A stretch of DNA of 32,541 bases from Nitrospiraceae bacterium UBA2166 (GCA_002328825.1 DCWI01000116.1:1-32541), one strand, 5' to 3'. Positions 8,259-15,569 are shown, counted from the stretch's first letter. Made by a program: numbers and translations. The notes: generated by a model not told the origin, from the sequence alone.

Positions 8259-8480
8259 TCACTGCTCACAGCCACATCCAGCTCCGGAAACAGGCTGGCC
8301 AGCAAGACCTTGTGACAGCGCACGATGGAGATGTTGCTCGTAAACGGTTTCATCGATATCGTCTTCGCCCATAATCGGATCGGCCAAATGCTCACGTTCA
8401 TAGGGTTGAACGTTGGCACAACTCGTCAACATGCCGAAAACAAACGTCACGGCTACAACAGCTTTGATCAGGTCTATCAT
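8259..8480 (-). CDS. DUF4266 lipoprotein with C-terminal GCGC motif
   Basis: This 73-residue protein starts at ATG 8480, 25 bases after tlpA. It has a short signal peptide with lipobox LTSC, then the DUF4266 hallmark CANVQPYEREHLADPIM, an acidic stretch GEDDIDETVYEQHLHRA and a Gly-rich tail ending GCGCEQ. Family members are small lipoproteins with the same PYER.LADPIM core and a glycine/cysteine tail, usually encoded beside DUF3570 and thioredoxin-like genes, as here. The two tail cysteines could bind a metal or be the substrate of the adjacent thioredoxin. The molecular function of the family is not known to me. Confidence 0.85.
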   Translation of the reverse strand: MIDLIKAVVAVTFVFGMLTSCANVQPYEREHLADPIMGEDDIDETVYEQHLHRALSQGLAGQPVSGAGCGCEQ

Positions 8481-8505
8481 GTATTTTCTCGCGTGGGGTG
8501 TCTCA

Positions 8506-9039
8506 TCATTTCACGGACTTGCGTTCAATCAACGCCACGATTGACTTTTCCATCTTTGGTAAACGCGACTCCGCATATCCAAAAAACACTTGTTGAATGA
8601 CGCCCTGACGATCAATTAAATACGACACCGGCATGGCCTTTCCCCTGTATTCCCGAATAACCCCTCCTTTGGGATCGAGCATGACGGGAAAACTAAGCTG
8701 AAAGCGATCAATGTACTCCCTCGCATTGTTTTCGCTCATATCGATGTTGATCCCTACCACGTCAAGTCCGCGAGCTTCATACTTGCGGTAGAGTTTCTCG
8801 AGCTCAGGAAGTTCTTTCTTGCAGGGCTCACACCAGCTTGCCCAGAAATTGAGAAACACGACACGATTACGAAACGAAGTCAGGTTTCTTGTCTCGCCAG
8901 AGGCGGCCGGAAGGGAAAATTCAGGGGCTATCTCTCCAACGGTGGCCGAAAGCGAGATCGTAGGTGAGAAAGCAAGCATCCCAGCCACCACCACGGTACA
9001 GACCCCCAACGCGCACATGCTATTGGTACTATTCGGCAA
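8506..9039 (-). CDS. TlpA/ResA-like periplasmic thiol-disulfide oxidoreductase
   Basis: This 177-residue protein starts at TTG 9039. The TTG is preferred over ATG 9018 because AGAGG lies about eight bases upstream of it, while the ATG has no ribosome site. A hydrophobic N-terminal segment (signal or anchor) leads to a thioredoxin fold with VGEIAPEFSLP, the active site WCEPC (Cys70, Cys73), INIDMSENNAREYI and the cis-proline region KAMPVSYLIDRQG. Proteins of this type keep cysteines reduced in the periplasm, for example in cytochrome c or metal-centre maturation. The next two genes encode Cys-bearing envelope proteins (GCGC tail; CxWMC), which are plausible clients. The start overlaps the upstream small ORF by 11 bases. 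Confidence 0.92.
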   Translation of the reverse strand: MPNSTNSMCALGVCTVVVAGMLAFSPTISLSATVGEIAPEFSLPAASGETRNLTSFRNRVVFLNFWASWCEPCKKELPELEKLYRKYEARGLDVVGINIDMSENNAREYIDRFQLSFPVMLDPKGGVIREYRGKAMPVSYLIDRQGVIQQVFFGYAESRLPKMEKSIVALIERKSVK

Positions 9040-9232
9040 TCGTAATCCTCTTTACTACGCCACGAATGATGTCTCCGAAGTACTTCCGTGCGTTTCGTGG
9101 GTTATCCGCACTATATTCCCCTGGAGAGACACTCGTGACTCGGTCGGGTTCGGTCAGGAAGCAAATTTCCATATTGGTCATCCCTTTGAATCCACGCCCA
9201 CCCGTGAGTGCTATCTCAACATCCTCATCCAA
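9029..9232 (-). CDS. Unknown 67-codon ORF overlapping tlpA
   Basis: A soluble 67-residue product is possible from TTG 9232; a shorter version from an internal ATG (MTNMEICFLTEPDRV) would have about 50 residues. Neither start has a good ribosome site. Its TAG stop lies inside the tlpA start region, and the end of the ORF contains the AGAGG that serves tlpA, an arrangement typical of coupled operon genes. The sequence (FLTEPDRVTSVSPGEYSADN, ARKYFGDIIRGVVKR) looks protein-like, but I recognise no family. It could equally be a leader region of the tlpA transcript. Confidence 0.35.
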   Translation of the reverse strand: MDEDVEIALTGGRGFKGMTNMEICFLTEPDRVTSVSPGEYSADNPRNARKYFGDIIRGVVKRITIAE

Positions 9233-9787
9233 AAACTAACGCTGACCATACCCCATCGTATCCATAGTGCCAGTAATCCGCCCTACCCTGTTCCCAAGTT
9301 TAGACTACGAACCCTTCCGCCCCGTAGTACCAGCTACACCGTATGGTGATCTCGCGTGGGGTTACCGCGGACATCCTTCGGCAACGGATTGTCTCCCTCG
9401 TTCACACGAAGCATGACCATGTTGTGTTCCCAGATGGTGATGGCCAAGATGTCGGATCAATGACCATCACCAATTCCCCGAGAGTGCCCACTGAGCATCT
9501 AAAACCGCCTCCTCTGGAAGCTACTGATCGAGGGGAACTCCAGATGTGTAATATGAAAGATGTTTCCGCTGAATGTGATCTTTCCGTTTGCTTCACCATA
9601 GGTAATGAACTTTTCCTAAACTATCGCGACAACAACACGTACACCTACAACACTAGAACTCGGCAATTCAACATAGAACACCTCCATAACGCCGACCGTA
9701 TGATCCATCACCCCATTGAATGATCCGCCGTCAGGCTAATCATTCAATTAGGATTGTACAGTGGATCTTTTGTGAGGGCGCTAGGAA
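9233..9787 (-). other. Gap with possible decayed coding sequence
   Basis: There is no intact gene. On the minus strand one frame (about 9720 down to 9300) gives protein-like pieces separated by stops: DHTVGVMEVFYVELPSSSV, YGEANGKITFSGNIFHITH, then GDGH, a TGA, and SDILAITIWEHNMVMLRVNE. The last resembles an FG-GAP/VCBS repeat (GDGhSDI......N.V.....G). At least four in-frame stops are present. The opposite-strand ORF at 9343-9723 has no ribosome site and no recognisable domain and I treat it as chance. Confidence 0.25.
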
Positions 9788-10096
9788 TTAAGACTGGTAT
9801 GAAAGTGATGGTGGTGCGCGGGGACCGAGGTTGTGTAAGAAGAGTCTAGTTGCGATTTCCGTAACCGGAATCTCGGCGACCGAACCGAGGCCCAGGATGT
9901 CAACCGCAGGGTCGATGGGTGAATCGACAAATGTCGATGCCGCACACATCCAAGCACAGGAAAGACTTGAGTGCATGGCCTTGTGATCAGCCTGACCATG
10001 ATGGTTATGCCCCACTGTAAGTGCAGGACCTATTGCGGCGAGAACGAAAAGAAGAAATGAAAGAGCAACAGTAATTCGTTTCATTCGCATAACCAT
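9788..10096 (-). CDS. Small exported protein with HNH...CxWMC motif (paralog 2)
   Basis: This is a 102-residue product from ATG 10096; ATGs at 10090 and 10084 are alternatives and none has a strong ribosome site. A signal peptide or anchor (MKRITVALSFLLFVLAAIG) precedes GHNHHGQADHKAMH and SSLSCAWMCAASTFV, then a linker and a C-terminal hydrophobic stretch ending GPRAPPSLSYQS. The central block is clearly homologous to the protein at 7911-8255, including the spacing of HNH, D, MH, CxWMC and F, and both end in R[A/G]PP. A palindrome directly upstream may be its operator. A role in metal binding or sensing is an inference from the His/Met/Cys cluster. Confidence 0.68.
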   Translation of the reverse strand: MVMRMKRITVALSFLLFVLAAIGPALTVGHNHHGQADHKAMHSSLSCAWMCAASTFVDSPIDPAVDILGLGSVAEIPVTEIATRLFLHNLGPRAPPSLSYQS

Positions 10097-10104
10097 TAAC
10101 TCGG

Positions 10105-10121
10105 CTGGTCTAGACGACCAG
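10105..10121. promoter_or_regulatory. Operator-like palindrome upstream of paralog 2
   Basis: CTGGTC-TAGAC-GACCAG is a perfect 6-bp inverted repeat with a five-base centre, eight bases upstream of ATG 10096 on the minus strand. Its form resembles TetR-family operators built on TAGAC/GTCTA half sites. A second inverted repeat, CACCT-(6)-AGGTG at 10147-10162, lies further upstream. No regulator gene is in the window. Confidence 0.4.
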
Positions 10122-10408
10122 TGGTAAGATACCTTTGCACGGCTTTCACCTTATGTTAGGTGCTTTACAGAAAGCGTTGCATGTCAAAAAAAGTGAATCG
10201 TCTCCAAGCATGCTCAACTGACCTTATCTCATAAAACTGGACCAAATACCTAGATTAACTCATCCCTGACGCCACTGGAATGTCCAAGTTGTGGACAATA
10301 AAAAGCAACTGAATATGGGGTCACACCGAAAATTTGCGGTAACTTTGCACGGTATGTCTAAAACGCTATAGAATGCAGTCGTTTACTTTCAGTCACTTAT
10401 GATAGTTG

Positions 10409-10430
10409 TTCGATTCCCGCCGCCCCACCA
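10409..10430 (+). other. tRNA/tmRNA 3'-end remnant, possible att site
   Basis: The 22 bases begin TTCGATTCCCGC (a T-loop TTCGATT and the 3' half of a T-stem) and end CCCCACCA (acceptor strand and encoded CCA). This is what remains of the 3' end of a tRNA or, more likely, a tmRNA, in which TTCGA(C/T)TCCCGCC-GCCTCCACCA is common; here one base is missing from the acceptor strand. The upstream sequence does not pair to form a T-stem, so no functional RNA is present. Such 3'-end copies are left when elements integrate at tRNA or ssrA genes. Confidence 0.4.
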
Positions 10431-10653
10431 ATAGCCATTCAGATGAGGCATGAAATGCTTCTCAAATTTATGGGTTCCCATCTACTGATACGCATTCCCC
10501 CTTTACTGGTTATACTTTTTTCTCCTTGACAGGATAACCCACAAGGAGCATAAAAAGGCGACATCAGAAATACTGACGATGACGTGAACTGCGCAGTCCT
10601 AGGATTCGTTAGAGCAGATAGCGTTTGGGTTTTGGAGAAAAGGAGCGTTTTCA

Positions 10654-11061
10654 ATGGTAAATAGTAAAAAACTATTTATGGCTATTCTTTCTGGATTACT
10701 ACTTATCGGCATTGCAGGCTGTGTCACCAACATTACGAAACCCAATTCATGGGTATCAAATACGAGATTTGACGTCAGCGATCTTAAAATTGGAGAACAT
10801 ACAATTACTGGAGAATCTAGCTCTCAGGCGATTTTATTTGGGCTTGTTCACTGGGGCAACCGTGGACTTGAGGCAGCATTAGAGAATGCAAAACAAAGAG
10901 CGGATATCAAAGTTACTGAAGTTTACGACGTGAAAACAGATCGAAAATATTTCAACATCTTAGGGCTATATGTGAAGGCTACTACCGTTGTGACGGCATC
11001 GGTCGCTCAAGATATTGACAAGGCCATTGGAACCGTAGGCTTACCCTCAGGAAGTAAGTGA
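10654..11061 (+). CDS. TRL-like lipoprotein (first of tandem pair)
   Basis: This 135-residue protein begins at ATG 10654 with AGGAG eight bases upstream. It has a signal peptide with lipobox IAGC, then a compact domain containing SQAILFGLVHWGNRGLEAAL, ENAKQRADIKVTEVYDVKTD and KYFNILGLYVKATTVVTASV. The order small-residue-rich segment, GD/GN-x-[GS]-[ILV]-xAA, then NILG-Y----VV is that of TRL-like envelope proteins. The stop overlaps the start of the next gene (TGATG), so the pair is cotranscribed. The downstream product is a homolog: NRGLEAALENAKQR aligns with DRGVQAAIEDAKHR. No function is established for the family. Confidence 0.75.
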   Translation: MVNSKKLFMAILSGLLLIGIAGCVTNITKPNSWVSNTRFDVSDLKIGEHTITGESSSQAILFGLVHWGNRGLEAALENAKQRADIKVTEVYDVKTDRKYFNILGLYVKATTVVTASVAQDIDKAIGTVGLPSGSK

Positions 11062-11558
11062 TGCTGAGAGTTCTCATCATGCTTTGTTTTGCCTTTGTTG
11101 TACCCTCCGTGTGGGCATTTGGACCTCAGGGTGACGGAAAGATTCAAGATAGACGTGATTCGGGCCAATCCTCAGATTCTGTTAAATTTCCTTATTTTGC
11201 TGTTTATCAGGATGTTACAATTCCCTTCTCCTATCCATCACTAACTCGAAGGGATATTTCTCGAAGTGAAAAGACCATTGATGTTGAGGGTCAAAGCACG
11301 GCGAAAAACTACGAAGCTCCTCTTCTTTTATCTTCAGAGAATCTACAAGGTCTCTCGTTTGATTTTGGTGATCGTGGGGTGCAGGCAGCAATTGAAGATG
11401 CCAAACATCGATATGGTGTTCATGCATTATATGACGTCAGAATAGACAAGAAGCTCTTTTCAGTGTGTTTTCTGGGGGTGTGTCCCTATTCCAAAGTGAC
11501 AACCACTGTGCATGGCAAGGGCGTGCTGAAGAGGGATGCACAAATACCAAAGCCCTAA
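11061..11558 (+). CDS. TRL-like exported protein (second of tandem pair)
   Basis: About 165 residues are read from ATG 11061, which shares a base with the TGA of the upstream gene; GTG 11058 is an alternative. A signal peptide (MLRVLIMLCFAFVVPSVWA) without a lipobox cysteine implies a free periplasmic protein. A polar spacer precedes the conserved domain FDFGDRGVQAAIEDAKHRYG, ALYDVRIDKKLFSVCFLGV and CPYSKVTTTVHGKGV, parallel to the first copy but with two added cysteines (CFLGVC) in the place of NILGLY. Those cysteines could form a disulfide or bind metal. It is likely a divergent duplicate with a related role. Confidence 0.72.
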   Translation: MLRVLIMLCFAFVVPSVWAFGPQGDGKIQDRRDSGQSSDSVKFPYFAVYQDVTIPFSYPSLTRRDISRSEKTIDVEGQSTAKNYEAPLLLSSENLQGLSFDFGDRGVQAAIEDAKHRYGVHALYDVRIDKKLFSVCFLGVCPYSKVTTTVHGKGVLKRDAQIPKP

Positions 11559-12252
11559 CATTTTTTGAGGTCAGCACTCTACTCGTACTCCCCTCATAAG
11601 GTTTTTTGCCATCGTATATGGCGGATCATTTTCCAACTCAAGACCAGAACTTGTTAGTAATATCTTCCTCCTCCATTATGCCAGCAATACTAAACGTGAC
11701 AGGGGAATTGCAGACGTCAGTTTTTAATAGACGAGTGTCCCCAATGCACTCTCGTGAGAAATTAGCCTAGCGCGCGCATTATTCATAATAGTCCTGCGAC
11801 ACGTCGTCTCCCTTCCCACACATCAAGCCAAGATTAAATTAAGCCTGTGCTTTCTGGCGATTTGCGGATTTCCTGTACTTCTGAACGGCTATTGTAGTTG
11901 ATTTGTACTGCCAACAAAGTGCGTAGAAAATTGCATTCTTCCGGTAAAGAAAAGCTGTTTCAGAGGAAAAATTGACTGTTCCAGACATTGAGATGCAGAT
12001 GGAATTGATTACGAAAACAAAGAACGAGATTTCAACAGTCGAGGGAAACAAACGACTTATTCAAATCTACATTAGAAAAATCCAAGATAGGATTAGCAAG
12101 ATGTGGGGTGATTGAGATGTTTATACATCTGTATTAAACCCCTGATAGATGATTAAAGAATAGATAATACAGAGACTTAGAAGAAAAGCAGAAATGAGAT
12201 TAAAAATAAACACTCTTCTGAACCAATCAGTAACTACAGTTTTTCTACAATT
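11559..12252. other. AT-rich intergenic stretch
   Basis: This region separates the TRL-like pair from endA (convergent). The only coding candidate is the short ORF at 11972-12115. A weak hairpin AGATGT-TTAT-ACATCT begins at that ORF's stop. A 70-codon minus-strand ORF (11839-12051) is antisense to the candidate and lacks a ribosome site. No terminator with a clear GC stem and T-run was seen. Confidence 0.4.
11972..12115 (+). CDS. Possible 47-residue charged helical protein
   Basis: TTG 11972 is preceded by AGAGGA with a short spacer, a start style also used by two better-supported genes here. The product (TVPDIEMQMELITKTKNEIS, then RLIQIYIRKIQDRISKMWGD) is a charged amphipathic helix-forming sequence. 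The same frame upstream has three different stops, so this could instead be the intact end of a decayed gene. I recognise no family. Confidence 0.25.
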   Translation: MTVPDIEMQMELITKTKNEISTVEGNKRLIQIYIRKIQDRISKMWGD

Positions 12253-12975
12253 TCAACATTGCTCCATCACCACTTCATTTCTATTCCCCTGCATTCTCTC
12301 AATTCTCCGTGTTCTTTCACATTCCCAAGCATCGACGGGATCACTGCGTGCCCATGCCTCGAAAAGTTTCCGCTGCTCGCGTGAGAGGATTCCCTTTTCA
12401 GGATATGCCAGATCCATATACAAATACGTCCGCGCAATCTCGCCTCGCACCGCTTCTCTCGGTTCCACCTTCCGATGTGCTATCTCCACATCACACGCTC
12501 CAAATTCCCGCTCCTCGCCATCGATGCGTGCCATGGCATAGTTACTTCGTCGCCCATTCACCTCCCCAATGGTCGGATAGAGGTTGTACATATCCGCTGC
12601 CATGCGCTTGAACTCCCAGTTGATCTTTTCTGCACACTTCCGTCCTTTAAACCTTTTGCCCGTCTTACTAACACAGCGTGGATGTCCTTGCCTCCACTCA
12701 ATGAATGTCTTCCCAAAATCGTGAGCAGGCACGACATGTTCCCATTCAATTCTGTTGGCGCGTTTTATATCCTTCTTCGGAATGTACCCACAGGAATCCA
12801 AGTTTGGTTTCTTCCCCGTGAAGGTACACCCACAGTAGAGCGTCTCGGAGTGATCAGCGTAGACTTGCTGAAGAATCTTCTTAGATTTAGCAAATGAAGT
12901 AATGTGTGTATTCTGGGAAAAGACTGAAACAGGAAAGAGAATCATCACCAGAGAAAAGAAGAGGAATCGTGCCAT
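12253..12975 (-). CDS. endA: Endonuclease I (EndA/NucM family), secreted
   Basis: This is a non-specific DNA/RNA endonuclease of the His-Me finger type. The 240-residue product has a signal peptide (ARFLFFSLVMILFPVSVFS) and the catalytic core RIEWEHVVPAHDFGK with the key His, followed by CAEKINWEFKRMAADMYNLY and GEVNGRRSNYAMARI. Cysteines at YCGCTF, DSCGY, RCVSK and RKCAEK suggest disulfides, consistent with export. ATG 12975 is chosen over GTG 12978 because of GAGGT just upstream. Length is normal for the family. It probably degrades extracellular or periplasmic DNA for nutrients. It stands alone, convergent with the plus-strand genes before it. Confidence 0.93.
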   Translation of the reverse strand: MARFLFFSLVMILFPVSVFSQNTHITSFAKSKKILQQVYADHSETLYCGCTFTGKKPNLDSCGYIPKKDIKRANRIEWEHVVPAHDFGKTFIEWRQGHPRCVSKTGKRFKGRKCAEKINWEFKRMAADMYNLYPTIGEVNGRRSNYAMARIDGEEREFGACDVEIAHRKVEPREAVRGEIARTYLYMDLAYPEKGILSREQRKLFEAWARSDPVDAWECERTRRIERMQGNRNEVVMEQC

Positions 12976-13054
12976 CACACCTCAAGAAAACGTATTAAAA
13001 TAAAATTTAATGTTTTCCGTAAGTCAGAATGCTATATAGGTTTCAACGATATTG

Positions 13055-13879
13055 TCAGGCCTTCCGTAGAACCGCTTGCAGTACAACAACACGATTCTCC
13101 TGAAGGTTTTTCATTTGATTCAGAAATTTTTGCTGTGCTGTCTCTCCCATGAGCAGGTGCAATCCAAGAGCAGAGGTCGTCCCCTTACCTATGCGATCAA
13201 TCACGGAGTCAAACCATGCAATGGCGTCAGGGGTAACATCTCTCCAATGAAGAATCTCAAAGCCCGTCACTTCAAGAAGATTGTGGATGGTTTCAGGCAA
13301 TGCGAGAAAACTTAACGAGGATTGTGCGGCCCATGGCACTGGATAGTGAGGAGCTCCCTCTGCCCCCTGGAAAATGTCGTGGAATACGAATGTACCACTT
13401 GATTTTAAAACACGAGAGATTTCAGCATAAAAATGGCCTTTATCACGCACATTCATTTGAGCATGCTCTGTCCATACAACATCAAATGAAGTATCGCCAA
13501 ATGGAAGAGCTAGAGCACTACCACAGTGCAAAGTAACGGCATTCTCCAAGCCAACTCGTTTTGTGAGGGCAGTAGCGACATCAATATATTCGCGAGTAAG
13601 ATCAATACCAGTAGCCTGACACCCATATTCAGAAGCAAGATACCGCACTGACCCGCCGATTCCGCACCCAACATCGAGCACATGGAGGCCTGGTTTAATC
13701 TTCGCAAGACTCGCCAACTCTATCGTCGCCTGCCGCCCGCGAGTATGAAACGCATCCACTGCGGCAAGATCGGAAGGCGTGATATTGGCACAATCCTTCC
13801 CTTCCTCATCAAGAGCGTTAAGGATTATCTCCAAAAGACCAGAAACACTATAATGACGTTCGACTCTCGTATCGATCAC
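13055..13879 (-). CDS. Class I SAM-dependent methyltransferase
   Basis: This 274-residue protein starts at GTG 13879, with GGGAG seven bases upstream. A short N-terminal helical region precedes a Rossmann methyltransferase domain: motif I VLDVGCGIGGSVRYLA, acidic motif II GIDLTREY, then GSALALPFGDTSFDVVWTEH and a post-motif FHDIFQG. The AFHTRGRQAT lead-in and SRVLKSSGTF segment resemble glycine/sarcosine/dimethylglycine and UbiE-like small-molecule methyltransferases. The substrate cannot be read from sequence. It follows selO by 72 bases on the same strand and may be cotranscribed with it. Confidence 0.85.
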   Translation of the reverse strand: MIDTRVERHYSVSGLLEIILNALDEEGKDCANITPSDLAAVDAFHTRGRQATIELASLAKIKPGLHVLDVGCGIGGSVRYLASEYGCQATGIDLTREYIDVATALTKRVGLENAVTLHCGSALALPFGDTSFDVVWTEHAQMNVRDKGHFYAEISRVLKSSGTFVFHDIFQGAEGAPHYPVPWAAQSSLSFLALPETIHNLLEVTGFEILHWRDVTPDAIAWFDSVIDRIGKGTTSALGLHLLMGETAQQKFLNQMKNLQENRVVVLQAVLRKA

Positions 13880-13951
13880 AATACCACTCCCCCAACACAG
13901 TTTACCCTAAATGTCTTCTCTTGAATCAACAAACCCCAAGTATTGCGTCAA

Positions 13952-15421
13952 TCATGAAGAGCAACTGACAATGATGGGAACACTATCAGAATGTGCCGGC
14001 CGAGCATAGGACTCCATACTCAGTTGATCGGCGCAGGGATCACTCAGAAGATTGAGCAAGCGATCAATTTCTGAATAGTCGTGATGATCTTCAGCACGCT
14101 CAATTGCATACTGGGCGAGATGGTTTCGGAGAATATACTTCGGATTCGTCTTATCCATCAGAATCTTTCGTTTCTCGTCCTCGCTCCTCTCCGCTTCAAG
14201 GCGCTCTCGATATTTCGCCGCCCAATCGTCAAAAACATCGCGATCAATAAACTGATCTCGAATCGTTGGGTTGTGATCTTGCGAGTCCTGACGAAAATTA
14301 TTAAGCGACCGAAACGCGTTGGTGTAATCTGCCCGACTTTCGTGCATCAGATTAAGAAAACCTTGCCGAAGAAGGCCATCCTGCGCATGTTGTTCTACCA
14401 ATCCGAATTTGGCATTCATCAGTTCTCTGTATCGTTTCGTGAATACCTGCTCATAGATCTCTGGTGCCGCTTCGACATGTGTCTGCTCAAGCAATGGCGA
14501 TAAGGCGTGGGCGATGGCCCGAATATTCCAATATCCAATATCCGGCTGATTCTGAAACGAGTATCGTCCGTGATGATCAGAGTGGTTACAAATAAACTCA
14601 GGGTTGAACTGTTCCATAAACCCATAAGGACCATAATCTAACGTCAAGCCAAGAATTGACATGTTGTCCGTATTCATCACGCCATGGGACCATCCAACCG
14701 CTTGCCACTGCGCAATCATCTGGCCGGTCAGAGTCGCCACATCATGTAACAACTGAGCATAAGGGTTCTCGGCATTGTTCGCGAGCGGAAAATGATATTG
14801 AATGACATAGTCAGCTAAAATTTTAAGATCATTGTGCTGTCGCCTGTAAAAAAAGGCTTCAAACGATCCAAATCTCACATGACTCGGAGCCAGCCGTACG
14901 AGCATTGCCCCAGATTCACTTGATTCCCGGTAGACAGTTTCATTGCCACTAGTAATACAGAGACTCCGTGTGGTGGGAATACCTAATCCATGCATAGCTT
15001 CAGAACAAAGGTACTCACGAATTGTCGATCGCAACACCGCACGCCCATCACCATCACGAGAAAACCTCGTCAATCCCGCACCCTTAAGGTGTAAATCCCA
15101 TGTTTCCCCGGCCTTGTTTTTCACTTCCCCAAGCAAGATCGCACGCCCATCGCCTAACTGCGAAACATAGTGGCCAAACTGATGCCCTGAATACAGCATA
15201 GCAATCGGGTCACTCCCCGGAAGCAACCGCGCTCCAGAGAAATAGTCGGAAAACTCGTCTCGATTTGCCTCGTCATGGTGGAGATCGATCAAAACAGCAA
15301 CGGCAGGATTAAAACTTACCAGATGAGGATTTGGAAACGGGGTTGGGTTGACCCGTTCATGAAATACCTCAGGAAGCCGTGCGTACGTATTATCAAATTT
15401 TAGTTGTTCAAGAGTTCTCAT
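13952..15421 (-). CDS. selO: Protein adenylyltransferase SelO (YdiU/UPF0061)
   Basis: SelO is a pseudokinase that transfers AMP from ATP to Ser, Thr or Tyr of proteins and affects redox responses. The 489 residues fit the family. Visible features include MLYSGHQFGHYVSQLGDGRA, LKGAGLTRFSRDGDGRAVLR, EAMHGLGIPTTRSL, the catalytic segment HGVMNTDNMSILGLTLDYGP with the metal-binding Asn and Asp, and a C-terminal SCSS. In eukaryotic SelO the third residue from the end is selenocysteine; here it is Cys, as in bacterial forms. A 17-bp palindrome sits 65 bases upstream. A methyltransferase gene follows. Confidence 0.95.
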   Translation of the reverse strand: MRTLEQLKFDNTYARLPEVFHERVNPTPFPNPHLVSFNPAVAVLIDLHHDEANRDEFSDYFSGARLLPGSDPIAMLYSGHQFGHYVSQLGDGRAILLGEVKNKAGETWDLHLKGAGLTRFSRDGDGRAVLRSTIREYLCSEAMHGLGIPTTRSLCITSGNETVYRESSESGAMLVRLAPSHVRFGSFEAFFYRRQHNDLKILADYVIQYHFPLANNAENPYAQLLHDVATLTGQMIAQWQAVGWSHGVMNTDNMSILGLTLDYGPYGFMEQFNPEFICNHSDHHGRYSFQNQPDIGYWNIRAIAHALSPLLEQTHVEAAPEIYEQVFTKRYRELMNAKFGLVEQHAQDGLLRQGFLNLMHESRADYTNAFRSLNNFRQDSQDHNPTIRDQFIDRDVFDDWAAKYRERLEAERSEDEKRKILMDKTNPKYILRNHLAQYAIERAEDHHDYSEIDRLLNLLSDPCADQLSMESYARPAHSDSVPIIVSCSS

Positions 15422-15485
15422 CTCTTATCTTTATTTACAAAATGAACTTTCCAAAATCGTTCACAATCTACGCAGGAAAAACAAT

Positions 15486-15502
15486 ATGCATTATCAATGC
15501 AT
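15486..15502. promoter_or_regulatory. 17-bp palindrome upstream of selO
   Basis: ATGCATT-ATC-AATGCAT is a perfect 7-bp inverted repeat 65 bases upstream of the selO ATG. Its position suits a transcription-factor site. It could also be a chance AT-rich palindrome. Confidence 0.3.
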
Positions 15503-15569
15503 GTGCCCATAAAATTAATCCAAGCACACAACACTAAGTATCTTCACACACATGGATGACATCGCGTGC

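Larger units (their letters stand above)
10097..10653. other. Divergent intergenic region
   Basis: This region separates the minus-strand small gene from the plus-strand TRL-like genes. It contains the operator-like palindrome, the CACCT/AGGTG repeat, a ten-base CTTTGCACGG present twice (near 10133 and 10345), the tRNA/tmRNA 3'-end match at 10409-10430, and the AGGAG ribosome site for the gene at 10654. No convincing coding sequence was found. Confidence 0.5.

Noticed and set aside
8259..8480. PVSGAG in the DUF4266 tail as a second flavinylation site
   Set aside because: It lacks the upstream Asp at the right spacing and has Gly where the acceptor Thr or Ser should be.
9343..9723. 126-codon plus-strand ORF
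   Set aside because: No ribosome site or domain. Its DGDG stretch is the antisense reading of the FG-GAP-like fragment on the other strand.
10400..10430. A complete tRNA or tmRNA gene ending at 10430
   Set aside because: The preceding bases cannot form the T-stem, and no anticodon, D-arm or tag-peptide region is visible upstream; only the 3' end is present.
11839..12051. 70-codon minus-strand ORF
   Set aside because: No ribosome site; it is antisense to the better-supported short ORF at 11972-12115 and has no recognisable family.
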